In this document: positions 47,674 through 56,766 of the stretch, one piece after another
Layout: each line of letters opens with the position of its first letter
Position numbering within the stretch: the first letter of the stretch is position 1
Assembly: GCF_000420265.1 (NCBI RefSeq)
Contig: NZ_ATUP01000001.1
Span: 1,550,001-1,614,000 of the forward strand
From: Oceanicaulis alexandrii DSM 11625
GTDB lineage: Bacteria; Pseudomonadota; Alphaproteobacteria; Caulobacterales; Maricaulaceae
Direction: 5' to 3'
DNA: 64,000 nt
The notes under the pieces: generated by a model
Databases searched by the model: none
The model's input: the letters and a program-made list of their open reading frames with translations, nothing else
Told to the model about the DNA's origin: nothing
Program-made: the position numbers and the translations under genes

Positions 47674-48339
47674 ATGCGATATCTCCCCTATTGGGCTGGC
47701 GGCTTCATGCTGCTGCCCTTCGTGCTCTGGGCCGGTCTTTTCATGGCCTTTCCCGGCGACAAACCCGGCATCACCGATGCGCCGCTGACCGTGTCTCTGG
47801 TGGCGGTGTCCGTGCCGTTGGTGCTGTTTCACTACATTGCCGGTTTGGGCTTTGTGGCCAACTCCATGGGCGGACGCGCAGGGGAGGTCCTGCCGGTCTG
47901 GGGCCCGGCGCGCTGGGTGCAGCGGGCCATGGCGCCGCTGACGGTGGTGCTGTCTGTGCTGGCGGTCGCCTTTCTCCGGCAGGCGGGTGAAGGCTGGATC
48001 ACGGCGCTGGCCGTGGGTCTGGGCGGTCTTGTGATGGCGGGCGTGATGGTTGCGGCGCGCCGTCCCACGCGCTCAGCGGTGCTGCATGTCCGGCCTGCCG
48101 AGTGGCTTGATGCAGCTGTGTCGGGCTTTGCCCGTCTGTTGCTTCATGTTCCGGTTCTGGGTGGTTTATTGCGCGAAGCGGGGCGCGATCCCCATCGCGG
48201 CGTGCCGCTTCTTATGCTGAACCTGGCGCTTTTGTTGGGGGTTCTGGTGGCGGTGTTCGGTTTCACCGTGCTGGTGATCCCTGCGCTCCTGGCCCTGCCG
48301 TTTGTGTTTTATGTGCTGCTCGTGCTGGCGTCCGGCTAG
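47674..48339 (+). CDS. Membrane protein, 221 aa, unknown
   Basis: Six hydrophobic segments are predicted, near residues 6-28, 38-60, 86-104, 110-128, 150-165 and 178-210. Loops are short and rich in Arg/Ala/Gly. No characteristic motif is seen, and I do not recognise the family. It follows the acsA terminator, so it has its own promoter, and ends 7 bases from the convergent TetR gene. Confidence 0.6.
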   Translation: MRYLPYWAGGFMLLPFVLWAGLFMAFPGDKPGITDAPLTVSLVAVSVPLVLFHYIAGLGFVANSMGGRAGEVLPVWGPARWVQRAMAPLTVVLSVLAVAFLRQAGEGWITALAVGLGGLVMAGVMVAARRPTRSAVLHVRPAEWLDAAVSGFARLLLHVPVLGGLLREAGRDPHRGVPLLMLNLALLLGVLVAVFGFTVLVIPALLALPFVFYVLLVLASG

Positions 48340-48345
48340 GCGAGG

Positions 48346-49053
48346 CTAGTCCGCCGGGCGCCCGTCAGGCCCCGGCGGAACCTTGTTGAGGTAGAGCGAC
48401 AGATACGCCTCGAGCGCCTTCACCAGCTCGACGAACATTTCATCGACGCCTGATGGATCGCGCATCTGGGCGCACCGCGTCTCGATGGACATGAAGATCT
48501 CGACGGTGAACCGGCCGACGAGTTTGGGATCTCCGCCGGAAAATCCGTCCATTCCCTGCGCCCAGCGATCACTCAGCATGCCGGCGACCTGGTCGATCAT
48601 GGCGGCCTTGGCGTCGCGCAATTGCTGGCTGGATTGCATCACCAGCAAGAGTTTCCAATAACTGGGATTGTCCACCAGGAAGCCATGCAGCCGTGTGATG
48701 ATCGACCCGGTCACCTCGCGCCAGTCATCCCATCCCGGTTGTGACTTGGCGAGGGCGTCCTCGATGACGGCGATGATTTCCTCGTTCAGGTCTTCAAACA
48801 GATAGGCGAAGACCGCCGAGACATTCTTGAAATAGCGATACACCGAGCTGACGGGTACGCCGGCGCGATCGGCGATCAGATTTGTGGTGATCGCCTCCGC
48901 CTCCATCTCTTCCACCAGCGCTTCAGCGGCGGTCAGTATGGCGTCAAGCCGCTGGCGCGCACGGCGCTGCTGGGGTTTGTCGCGCAACCGGGTTTGTCGC
49001 GGCGCTGCGTCATTGGCGGGTGTTCCGGGCACGAGATGATCCTTGCTGTCCAA
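48346..49053 (-). CDS. TetR-family transcriptional regulator
   Basis: The N-terminal helix-turn-helix spans residues about 35-80 (AILTAAEALVEEMEAE, then TTNLIADRAGVPVSSVYRYF, which is the recognition helix). The C-terminal part binds an unknown ligand. An unusually long basic lead of about 30 residues precedes the domain. It is divergent from the TonB receptor operon, which it probably controls; a perfect 13-bp palindrome lies in the shared intergenic region. Confidence 0.9.
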   Translation of the reverse strand: MDSKDHLVPGTPANDAAPRQTRLRDKPQQRRARQRLDAILTAAEALVEEMEAEAITTNLIADRAGVPVSSVYRYFKNVSAVFAYLFEDLNEEIIAVIEDALAKSQPGWDDWREVTGSIITRLHGFLVDNPSYWKLLLVMQSSQQLRDAKAAMIDQVAGMLSDRWAQGMDGFSGGDPKLVGRFTVEIFMSIETRCAQMRDPSGVDEMFVELVKALEAYLSLYLNKVPPGPDGRPAD

Positions 49054-49072
49054 CGCCAGTAACTAGTGTGGC

Positions 49073-49116
49073 TTGATCCGTTTTGCAAAATGAGAATAGT
49101 ATTCTGTTTCCGAAAC
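49073..49116 (+). promoter_or_regulatory. Candidate promoter and TetR operator of the TonB operon
   Basis: TTGATC (49073-49078) and TAGTAT (49097-49102, spacing 18) form a plausible promoter. The -10 is embedded in the perfect palindrome AGAATA-G-TATTCT (49093-49105), a likely operator. A second short dyad GTTTC-C-GAAAC (49106-49116) follows directly. Confidence 0.5.
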
Positions 49117-49162
49117 CGGACAGAGGGCGAAGCCCCGTTGGTTTCAAGGGGGAGGAATACTC

Positions 49163-51586
49163 ATGAAACATGCGCTCTTTTTCAGCGTATCCGCCAGTGT
49201 GCTCGCTTTGTCGACGCCTCTGGCGCCGGCTCTGGCTCAGGAGGGCGTGTCCAATACAGGCGTGGACACGATCACCGTCACGGCCCAGCGACGCACCCAG
49301 GACATTCAGGACGTTCCGCTGGCCATCGAGGTGGTGACGGCGGAAAATATCGACGCCATCGCCGCAACCAATCTCAGCGATCTGGATCAGTTCGTTCCCG
49401 GGCTGAATGTGGGCGGCGGCAGTCCGACCCAGCCGCGCTTCGCCATTCGCGGCGTCTCCACATCTGATTTCGGCGTCGGCACGGATCCGGCAGTCGGCGT
49501 CTATGTGGACGGCATTTATGCGGCGCGCTCCGGCGCGTCCCTGCTGGCGTTCAACGATGTCAGCCGGGTCGAGGTGATCAAGGGACCGCAGGGGACCTTG
49601 TTTGGTCGCAACTCGGCGGCCGGCGCTATTTCGATCACCTCAAATGCGCCTTCGGAGGACGTGGAGGCCGAGCTGGCCTTGCGGATGGGCGAGAACAAGC
49701 TGCGGCGCTTTGAAGGGCTGGTGAACATCCCCTTCGCCGAGGATTTCGCCCTGCGCATGAACATGGTGGTCAACAAGCGCGACGGCCTTCTGACCGACGC
49801 CGTGACTGGCGAAGACTATGACCGTCAGGACAATTGGGCGGTGCGCGCGGCGGTCGGCTGGACGCCGGGCGAGATGACCGATGTGGTGTTCCGCTTCACC
49901 CGTGAAAAGCTCGATGAAGACGGCCGCGCCGCCATCGGCATCACGCCCTTGCCAGCGGCGCCCGGACGTCCGCCGGTGCCGGTGGATGTCACCGCGCTTC
50001 TCAACCCGTTCGACACCCCCATCACCAATGATGTGCGGGGCAATATCGAACAGCGCGATCTGGATGAAGCCTCCTTGCATGTGACCCATGATTTCGGGGC
50101 CTTCACCCTGCAATCCATCTCCGCCTTCCGGTATTTCGAGACCTCCAACCGTCAGGACGAGGACGGCACCAACCGGATCGAGCTCTATTTTGACACCAAC
50201 AATATCGAGCAGAACCAGAGCTGGTATCAGGAGTTCCGCCTGTCCGGCGCGAATGACCGTTTCGACTGGGTCGCGGGCGTCAGCTATTATGATGAAAACG
50301 CCACCCAGATCAGCGAAACCGGCGCGTTCACCAATTCGATCGAAACCGCCTTGTTCAATCTGGGGGTCGGCACGCCGTTCAGTGATCTTGAGAACGGCTT
50401 GTTGATCCCGTTTGGTCTGCAGCAGCGCCTGCTGGGCCATGAATGGACCGAGTCCATGTACAATCGCGGTGATTTCTCGGCCTTCGCCGCTTTTGCGGAT
50501 GTGGAGTGGCGACTGACCGACCGATTCTCGCTGATTGGCGGCGCGCGCTATACGCGCGATGAAAAGACCTTCTCCTGGCTCAACGGGCCGCGAATGGCGC
50601 CGGATCTGGATCAGGCGCTGGCCGAGCTGGACGCCTTGGGCGTGCTCGGACTGGCGGGCGTCAGCCCGGCCGATTTCGGGTTTGACATCGTGTTTGATCT
50701 GTCCGGCGTGGCGGGCCTTGCCTGTGACAACGGCGTGACCGTGGCTGAAGGGGTTCTGTGCGAACGGTCTGACAGCTGGGATGATATCAGCCCGCGTCTG
50801 GTGGCGAACTTCAACGCCATGGACAATCTGCTGCTCTTTGCCTCCTACACTCAAGGCTACAAGGCGGGCGGCTATAACAGCGTCGAGGTCGGCTCGCGCT
50901 TTGAAAATGAAGATGTAGACAATTTCGAAGCGGGTCTGAAATGGACGGCGCCGGATCGCTCCATGCGTATCGCCGCCTCGATCTTCCATTATCTGTACAA
51001 GGACAAACAGGCTGTACGGCTGGTCGCCAATGTGGGCGGATCCGGCGTGCCGCAATATGTGGTGGAGACCAGCGATGAGACGGGAACCGGCGTGGACTTC
51101 CAGATCGACTGGGCGCCGCTTGCGGGCTTTGAGGCCTATCTGAACCTGCAATATATCGACGTCACCTTTGACGAGCGGATCACCCGATCGGGCCTTGATC
51201 TGTCCGGACAGCCGACCGGCACGCCGGAATGGTCACTCTCGACAGGGGCCAGCCAAACCTGGGCGCTGCCGAACGGCTCAGAGTTCGAAGTCCTGGGCGC
51301 TTACGCCTACACCAGCGAGAACCGCTGCAATGAGGAAGCGCGCCAGCAGCTTGGCTGCGCGGTGATCGCCGGCATTCAGAATGGCGAAGCCCAACACCGG
51401 CTCGATCTGCGGGCCTATTGGCGTGACAGCGCCGATCGGTTCCAGCTTGGCGCCTACGTCAACAACGTCTTTGATGAGCAATATCTCGACGGCGTGGGCA
51501 GTCTGACCGCGGACACCTTCGGCACGACGCACGCCCAGATCACTCCGCCGCGCATGTGGGGCGTGGATCTGCGGATCCGCTACTAG
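49163..51586 (+). CDS. TonB-dependent receptor
   Basis: Outer-membrane active-uptake receptor, 807 aa. Signal peptide 1-27; plug domain from about 35 to 150 (TITVTAQRRTQDIQDVPLAI, RFAIRGVSTSDFG, EVIKGPQGTLFGRNSAAGAI); then a 22-strand barrel ending in the aromatic RMWGVDLRIRY. It belongs to the large CirA/FecA-like class for bulky or hydrophobic ligands common in Sphingomonadales and Maricaulales. Next genes: beta-helix lipoprotein and diheme cytochrome. Ligand not predictable. Confidence 0.95.
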   Translation: MKHALFFSVSASVLALSTPLAPALAQEGVSNTGVDTITVTAQRRTQDIQDVPLAIEVVTAENIDAIAATNLSDLDQFVPGLNVGGGSPTQPRFAIRGVSTSDFGVGTDPAVGVYVDGIYAARSGASLLAFNDVSRVEVIKGPQGTLFGRNSAAGAISITSNAPSEDVEAELALRMGENKLRRFEGLVNIPFAEDFALRMNMVVNKRDGLLTDAVTGEDYDRQDNWAVRAAVGWTPGEMTDVVFRFTREKLDEDGRAAIGITPLPAAPGRPPVPVDVTALLNPFDTPITNDVRGNIEQRDLDEASLHVTHDFGAFTLQSISAFRYFETSNRQDEDGTNRIELYFDTNNIEQNQSWYQEFRLSGANDRFDWVAGVSYYDENATQISETGAFTNSIETALFNLGVGTPFSDLENGLLIPFGLQQRLLGHEWTESMYNRGDFSAFAAFADVEWRLTDRFSLIGGARYTRDEKTFSWLNGPRMAPDLDQALAELDALGVLGLAGVSPADFGFDIVFDLSGVAGLACDNGVTVAEGVLCERSDSWDDISPRLVANFNAMDNLLLFASYTQGYKAGGYNSVEVGSRFENEDVDNFEAGLKWTAPDRSMRIAASIFHYLYKDKQAVRLVANVGGSGVPQYVVETSDETGTGVDFQIDWAPLAGFEAYLNLQYIDVTFDERITRSGLDLSGQPTGTPEWSLSTGASQTWALPNGSEFEVLGAYAYTSENRCNEEARQQLGCAVIAGIQNGEAQHRLDLRAYWRDSADRFQLGAYVNNVFDEQYLDGVGSLTADTFGTTHAQITPPRMWGVDLRIRY

Positions 51587-51606
51587 ACCTTTTAAAGGAT
51601 GAGACC

Positions 51607-52839
51607 ATGAAACATTTCAAAGCAGTCCTGATCGCGACGAGCGTTCTCACCCTTGCGGCGTGCGGCGGCCCGGAGGAAAGCCGCGATGTCACAGGCTTTG
51701 ATCGCGAGTATCAGAGCGTCTTGATGAACGCGCTTCTGGACGCCCAGCCTGGCGACGTCATCGACATTCCGGCGGGCGAATTCATCATCGAGCGCGGTCT
51801 GTCGCTGACCGTGGACAATGTGACTTTGCGCGGCGCGGGCATGGACGAGACGGTGCTGTCCTTCGCCGAGCAGCGCCAGGGGGCTGAAGGCCTACTGGTG
51901 TCTGGCGTGGACGGGTTCACGCTGGAAAATCTCGCCTTTGAGGACACGGTCGGGGATTCCGTGAAGATTTCTGACTCCTCAGATGTGGTGATCCGCAGTG
52001 TGCGCGTGGAATGGACTAATGGTCCGTCTACGGACAATGGCGCGTATGGCCTGTATCCCGTCCAGTCGACCAATGTGCTGATCGATGGCGCGGTGGCGAT
52101 CGGAGCGTCGGATGCGGGCATCTATGTGGGCCAGTCTGAAAACGTCATCGTTCGCAATTCGCGCGCCGAATACAATGTCGCCGGCATCGAGATCGAGAAC
52201 TGCAACAATGCCGATGTCTACGGCAATGTGGCGACGAACAACACCGGCGGCATCCTGATCTTCAACATGCCCAACCTGCCGCGTCCGGGCGCCGGCACGC
52301 GGGTGTTTGACAATGACGTTTATGAGAACAACACCGCCAATTTCGGCCATGCCGGCACGCCGGTGGCCAGCGTTCCGGCCGGTTCGGGAATCTTGATCAA
52401 CTCCAACGATGATGTGGAGATTTTCAACAATCGGCTGCGCGACAATCGCACCGCCCATGTGATCATCTCTTCGCTTTATACCTCTGGCTATGAAGATCTG
52501 GGCGTCACCGAAGGCTTTGACCCCTACCCAGAGACCATCCACATCCATTCCAATTCGTATGAAGGCGGCGGCGGCAATCCTGACGGCCTGGAGCTGCAGG
52601 CCCTGCGCATCGCCTTGTTTGGCCCGACCGGTCGCATGCCCGGCGTGCTGTGGGACGGCTATGTGGATCAGGACAAGATGGTGGACGGCTCGCTGCCGGA
52701 CGATCTGCGCCTGTGCGTGAGAGACGCAGAGGTGCTCAATGCGGACGCGCCGAACGGTTTCTCCAGCCCGCAGATGGCGGACGCCGCCTTGTTTGACTGC
52801 AGCCATGATCCGCGCCCCGCAGTGGAGCTTGATCTGTGA
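51607..52839 (+). CDS. Parallel beta-helix repeat lipoprotein
   Basis: A lipobox (LTLAAC, Cys19) anchors a right-handed parallel beta-helix of about 300 residues made of short repeats such as NVIVRNSRAEYNVAGIEIEN and VYENNTANFGHAG. Such proteins often bind or cleave polysaccharides, but no lyase site is evident. The family is conserved next to a diheme cytochrome of the SO2930/HNE_0200 type, as here. I chose the ATG at 51607 at the signal peptide. The stop overlaps the GTG of the next gene by four bases (GTGA). Confidence 0.88.
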   Translation: MKHFKAVLIATSVLTLAACGGPEESRDVTGFDREYQSVLMNALLDAQPGDVIDIPAGEFIIERGLSLTVDNVTLRGAGMDETVLSFAEQRQGAEGLLVSGVDGFTLENLAFEDTVGDSVKISDSSDVVIRSVRVEWTNGPSTDNGAYGLYPVQSTNVLIDGAVAIGASDAGIYVGQSENVIVRNSRAEYNVAGIEIENCNNADVYGNVATNNTGGILIFNMPNLPRPGAGTRVFDNDVYENNTANFGHAGTPVASVPAGSGILINSNDDVEIFNNRLRDNRTAHVIISSLYTSGYEDLGVTEGFDPYPETIHIHSNSYEGGGGNPDGLELQALRIALFGPTGRMPGVLWDGYVDQDKMVDGSLPDDLRLCVRDAEVLNADAPNGFSSPQMADAALFDCSHDPRPAVELDL

Positions 52840-53990
52840 TCAGACGCATCGTCATGAGCCTGTGCGTGAGCGTCCTGCTGGCCGCTTGCGCGCAGGAGGC
52901 GCCGCCCGCGCCGCCTCAACCAAGCTTTATCGCCGAGGGACGCCCTGAAACGCTGTCGGACTGGGGTCAACTCGCCGTGGGCGGCGGTGTGCTGGTGCTG
53001 GGCGACCAGGTGACGCCGTATACGCTCGCCACGGGACTCTTTACTGATTACGCCCAGAAATTGCGCACGGTGTGGATTCCCGCCAGCGCGGGCCCGGCCG
53101 GATATGATCCGGACGTCGCGTTTGACTTCCCCGTGGGCACAGTCATCACCAAGACCTTTTACTATCCGCGCGCGGCAGGCGGATTTGACCGTGTTCTCAA
53201 GGCGGAATCAGGCATGGCGCATTATACGGATCGCCAGCTGGATCTGGACGCCGTGCGCCTGATCGAGACCCGGGTGCTGGTGCATCGGGAGACGGGCTGG
53301 GAGACTTTGCCCTATGTCTGGAATGACGAGCAGACCGAGGCGCGCCTGTCGCGCGCCGGGGCGTTTGTCGACCTGACCCTGGTGTCTGAGGCGGGCGAGC
53401 AGGCTCTGGGCTATCTGGTGCCGAATGTGAACCAGTGCGCAGGGTGCCATGAGACCGATACCACTGACGGCGTCGGCGCGCGTCCCATCGGACCTCGAGC
53501 GCGGCATATGAACACCGATTTTGAGTATTTTGACGGTGTGGCGAACCAGATCGACCATTGGTCCGAGCTGGGCTTGCTGGCGGATGCGCCGGCGTCAGAA
53601 GACGCGCCGCGCAATGCGTCGTGGAACGGCGAATTGCCGCTGGCGGGCGTCGCGCTGGATGACGCAGCCCGCGCCTATCTCGACATCAATTGCGCCCATT
53701 GCCATTCCCGGACGGGACCGGGCGATACGTCCGGTCTGTATCTGGAGGCGTCTGAACCCGTGGGACCGCATCTTGGCATTTGCAAATTGCCGATCGCGGC
53801 GGGACGCGGCACGGGCGACCGGCGCTATGACATCGTGCCGGGATCCTCAGAGGACTCCATCCTCTCCTATCGTCTGGCGAGCGTGCAGTCTGATGTGATG
53901 ATGCCCGAGCTCGGCCGCGCCCTCAGCCATGACGAAGGCGTTGCGCTTATCGCGGCCTGGATTGACGCGATGAGCGGCGGTTGTAGCTAA
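52836..53990 (+). CDS. SO2930/HNE_0200-family diheme c-type cytochrome
   Basis: A lipoprotein (Cys18 in LLAAC) of 384 aa with two heme c motifs, CAGCH (Cys201-His205) and CAHCH (Cys286-His290). No assigned enzyme; relatives in Hyphomonas, Shewanella and Caulobacter-like genomes are adjacent to a parallel beta-helix protein. Translation starts with GTG overlapping the stop of that gene; an internal ATG at 52854 is an alternative. It likely takes part in periplasmic electron transfer or oxidation of the compound taken up by the TonB receptor. Confidence 0.88.
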   Translation: MIRRIVMSLCVSVLLAACAQEAPPAPPQPSFIAEGRPETLSDWGQLAVGGGVLVLGDQVTPYTLATGLFTDYAQKLRTVWIPASAGPAGYDPDVAFDFPVGTVITKTFYYPRAAGGFDRVLKAESGMAHYTDRQLDLDAVRLIETRVLVHRETGWETLPYVWNDEQTEARLSRAGAFVDLTLVSEAGEQALGYLVPNVNQCAGCHETDTTDGVGARPIGPRARHMNTDFEYFDGVANQIDHWSELGLLADAPASEDAPRNASWNGELPLAGVALDDAARAYLDINCAHCHSRTGPGDTSGLYLEASEPVGPHLGICKLPIAAGRGTGDRRYDIVPGSSEDSILSYRLASVQSDVMMPELGRALSHDEGVALIAAWIDAMSGGCS

Positions 53991-54071
53991 GCGCTCAGGG
54001 TTTAGGGCTTGGCGGGCGAGGCGGCATTGGGCAGAGTGGCTGAAGTTTCACCGCCTGCTCCGGAGCCGCCC

Positions 54072-54560
54072 ATGATCATCCGTTCGCTTGTCCTGTGCGC
54101 CGCGTCCGGCCTCGCCCTGACCGCCTGCGCCACCTCCGAACCGGTGTGTCGCCCGGCGGAGATGAGTGAACGGGCCGTCTTCGGCGCCCTGGTCGCTCAT
54201 GACGAAGCGCGTCTGGCGCAAATGATGGCGCAAGGCCCTGGGGCGGATCGGGTGCGGTCTCTCGACCCTCGCGTGGAAGCGCAGATTTTCGGCGTTCGCA
54301 TGGGCGATGCCGCCGTGCGCACCGTGCTGATGCAGCCGCCGCTCTGCGTTGTGGACGGGCCTGAAAGCAATGGCGAGCGGATCAGCTATGTGTTCCCGCA
54401 AGCGCGGTTCCAGGCCTTGCAGAATCCTGACCTTGAGGGGCTGGAGCGCGGTCGGCCGGGACTTGATCATATCGCCTGCCGGTATCAGGACGGGCCAGAC
54501 GGCTGGCGTCTCTCAGACGCTTGCCTTCAGACGTTTGCGCCGGTTGCTTCATCCAGCTGA
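54072..54560 (+). CDS. Hypothetical lipoprotein, 162 aa
   Basis: A signal peptide with lipobox LTAC (Cys17) is followed by a soluble domain without recognised motifs. Three further cysteines (26, 98, 138 or nearby) may form disulfides. I chose the ATG at 54072 at the signal start; a longer frame upstream lacks signal features. It lies 80 bases after the diheme cytochrome stop and may be a separate unit. Confidence 0.7.
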   Translation: MIIRSLVLCAASGLALTACATSEPVCRPAEMSERAVFGALVAHDEARLAQMMAQGPGADRVRSLDPRVEAQIFGVRMGDAAVRTVLMQPPLCVVDGPESNGERISYVFPQARFQALQNPDLEGLERGRPGLDHIACRYQDGPDGWRLSDACLQTFAPVASSS

Positions 54561-54644
54561 TCGGCCCCGCGACTTTTCGCCCGCTGGGCGAGAGGCCTGC
54601 TTTCGATACACTGGTATTCCCATCCTGACAGGGAGGATACACAG

Positions 54645-55136
54645 ATGCCTTTGCACAAAGAGCCGCTCTGGGTGGCCGCTTTCGATGGCGGCAAGGCGAT
54701 GATCTTTGAAAACACCGGCCCTCGCACGGCGCCAGAGTTGGCGTTGCGGGCAGAGTTTGAGATCGACAATCCGCCAGACCGCGATCAGGTCAGTGACGCG
54801 CCGGGACGTCTCGCGGACGGCGCCGGGCGCAGCGGCGGAGCCGGGCTGCCAAAGGGCGTGGCGGTCGGCGCGTCCAGCGTCGAGCATGCCAACGCCCATG
54901 ATCTCGCCGAGACCGAGTTCGTCAGTGACTTTATTCGTCATTTAAACGCTGAGGCTGAGGCGGAGCGTTTTGGGGAGCTGATCATTCTGGCTGCGCCGCG
55001 CGCATTGGGTGTCGCTCGTCCCGTGATGGAGCCGGCGCTGACCGATCGGATTATCGCGCAAGAGCCCAAGGATGTGGTCCGCGAATCCAGTTCTGTGATC
55101 GCCGAGCGGGTCGGCGCGATCCTGTTTCCCGATTGA
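54645..55136 (+). CDS. Host attachment family protein (baeRF-like)
   Basis: A 163-aa member of the family annotated as protein required for attachment to host cells (COG5622), related to the bacterial eRF1-like fold. Features: LWVAAFDGGKAMIFENTG at the start, FVSDFIRHLNAEAEAERF, LIILAAPRALGVARPVM and a C-terminal helix. The name comes from plant-associated bacteria; a host role is not implied here. Start ATG follows GGGAGG. Ends convergently with the GNAT gene. Confidence 0.9.
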   Translation: MPLHKEPLWVAAFDGGKAMIFENTGPRTAPELALRAEFEIDNPPDRDQVSDAPGRLADGAGRSGGAGLPKGVAVGASSVEHANAHDLAETEFVSDFIRHLNAEAEAERFGELIILAAPRALGVARPVMEPALTDRIIAQEPKDVVRESSSVIAERVGAILFPD

Positions 55137-55154
55137 GCAGCCCGACGCAAAGCG

Positions 55155-55724
55155 TCAGCCTGGGCTGGCTTCAGCCTGATCAGGCGTCGTCAGCGGGTCG
55201 CGCCAGGCCATTTCGATAAAGGCCCCGGCGCCGGGAGACCCCTCGCCGGCGAGCCCCTGAGAGATGAAGCCCAGCCTGACGTAAAGCGCACGCGCCGGGT
55301 TGAGCGGATTGACTTGCAAGGTCAGCGGCACGCGTTGTTGAGAAGCGGCGCCGCAGAGCCCGCGAATGACGATTTCACCAATCCCGCGACCGCGATAGGC
55401 GGGCAGGACGTTGATGTCGAGCAGACGGATTTCGTGATCACGAAAGTCGGCGTATACGCGCCCGACCGGGGCGCTGCACCATTCGATCACAGCGTATTTG
55501 GCCAGCGTGAAGGCGTTGAAATAGGCGTCATGTTGCGCGCCGTATTGCTGTTTGTAGACGGTTGCGAGCAAATGGTCGTCCACCTGCCCGCGCAACATTT
55601 CAAACTCCCAGGCCCGGCCCGCATCATGCACCTGGCGTAAAAAGGCTTCGTCCCGGGCCTGAGCGGGGCGCAAGTGAATGTCGAGCGGATTGACATCCGG
55701 TCGTGAGGTTTGGGGCGCAGACAT
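55155..55724 (-). CDS. GNAT-family N-acetyltransferase of the tail-collar cassette
   Basis: The acetyl-CoA-binding motif is LPAYRGRGIGEIVIRGL, followed by NPLNPARALYVRLGF. The N-terminal region (LRPAQARDEAFLRQVHDAG, then YGAQHDAYFNAF) matches the GNAT subgroup commonly found beside tail-collar (microcystin-dependent) and DUF6916 genes. The ATG at 55724 starts close to the domain; an in-frame ATG at 55775 is an alternative. Acceptor unknown. Confidence 0.85.
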   Translation of the reverse strand: MSAPQTSRPDVNPLDIHLRPAQARDEAFLRQVHDAGRAWEFEMLRGQVDDHLLATVYKQQYGAQHDAYFNAFTLAKYAVIEWCSAPVGRVYADFRDHEIRLLDINVLPAYRGRGIGEIVIRGLCGAASQQRVPLTLQVNPLNPARALYVRLGFISQGLAGEGSPGAGAFIEMAWRDPLTTPDQAEASPG

Positions 55725-55793
55725 GGGAATCCTGTGTAGCTCAGGGCGTTGGGATTGCGCCATGGTCCGGCGCAATCCCCGTAATGCACCGAC

Positions 55794-56072
55794 TTAACCG
55801 AAGATGATTTGGAACAGCGGTTCGTCGCTTGGTCCGACCCTATGGATCAGCAGATCGTGCGAGCCGATCGCATCATGGCTCAGCGCATAAGCGCTCATGG
55901 GGTGGAAGTCTTCCGGTCCGCTGAATTCCAGCGTGAACGGCGTCGGCAGGGACGGCGTCGGCGCCTTGCCTTCGGAGACGGTCTTCAGCGTCAGGCTGCG
56001 GCCTTCCATGTCAAAGGTTTCACCCACAAGCGGTTTGAAAATGTCTGCTGTCAGCTTTTCGATCGTGGTCAT
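55794..56072 (-). CDS. DUF6916 domain protein
   Basis: A 92-aa protein with the DUF6916 pattern: TADIFKPLVGETFDM, FTLEFSGPEDFHPMSAYALSH and an ending LFQIIFG. This family is normally found with phage tail-collar proteins, which is the case here (16 bases from the upstream collar gene). It may be a structural partner; no function is known. Confidence 0.85.
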   Translation of the reverse strand: MTTIEKLTADIFKPLVGETFDMEGRSLTLKTVSEGKAPTPSLPTPFTLEFSGPEDFHPMSAYALSHDAIGSHDLLIHRVGPSDEPLFQIIFG

Positions 56073-56088
56073 ATCAGGTCTTTCTTGA

Positions 56089-56685
56089 TTAGCTGCGCGA
56101 CGGATAGAGGCCGTACATGCAGATCTGGAAGTTCACGCCCTGATAGGGCGAGCGGACATAGAGCGGATCTCCATCGCCAGTCGTCCCCGTGATGTTGTTC
56201 ACATTAAATTGCTGGGGAGGGACGGAAATGGGGCCCATTGTTCCGGCTGGGTCGGACATGGTCGTTGCGTAGATCCGGGAGCTCGATGACGTAACGCCCA
56301 GATAGGCGTTGTCAGGCGACGTGCCGAAGGCAGGGTCGCTGGAGACAGGCATCGTCGTTGAAACGCCTGTCGTCTGCCCGGTTGCTTGGAAGCTATGGGC
56401 GTGAGGGGGCATGTCCAGTTGAGTCAGTTGGGTGTCTTCAATCCCGCCCCTTTGTCCCATGAAGACTGGATTCAGCGGCGGCGCCGAGCCGTGATTGACG
56501 GGCTCGCGCCCTCTGAGATCCGGGAGCCCGAAAGAGACTTGGCCATTACCGCCAAACTGTGTGCCGATCAGCGAATAGAGTGTGGAGTTTTGTGCGATTG
56601 CGAGCAGGCCGCCGCCGCAATAGCCCCAGTTGCGGATGATGAACCCGCAGCCGAACGCCGAGATCATCGAAATGAATGTGTTCAT
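56089..56685 (-). CDS. Phage tail collar domain protein (microcystin-dependent type), copy 2
   Basis: A 198-aa protein of the tail-collar family. Typical features: GCGFIIRNWGYCGGG, FGLPDLRGREPVNHG, MGQRGG, PPHAHSF and the shared ending FQICMYGLYPSRS. It is a tandem paralogue of the gene at 56767, with the same layout and conserved C-terminus. These proteins are thought to form extracellular or tail-fibre-like structures. The SD sequence GGGAG is predicted to pair with an upstream CTCCT. Confidence 0.93.
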   Translation of the reverse strand: MNTFISMISAFGCGFIIRNWGYCGGGLLAIAQNSTLYSLIGTQFGGNGQVSFGLPDLRGREPVNHGSAPPLNPVFMGQRGGIEDTQLTQLDMPPHAHSFQATGQTTGVSTTMPVSSDPAFGTSPDNAYLGVTSSSSRIYATTMSDPAGTMGPISVPPQQFNVNNITGTTGDGDPLYVRSPYQGVNFQICMYGLYPSRS

Positions 56686-56766
56686 GGAAGTCTCCCTTCA
56701 CAGGAGTTCGCCTTGCTGTCAGGCGCTATTGAGCCCCGTCAGAAAGGCTGACGGAACGGGTGAGCG

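Noticed and set aside
49640-51151. A 503-codon frame antisense to the TonB receptor
   Set aside because: GC-rich third positions give long antisense frames; the receptor on the other strand is certain.
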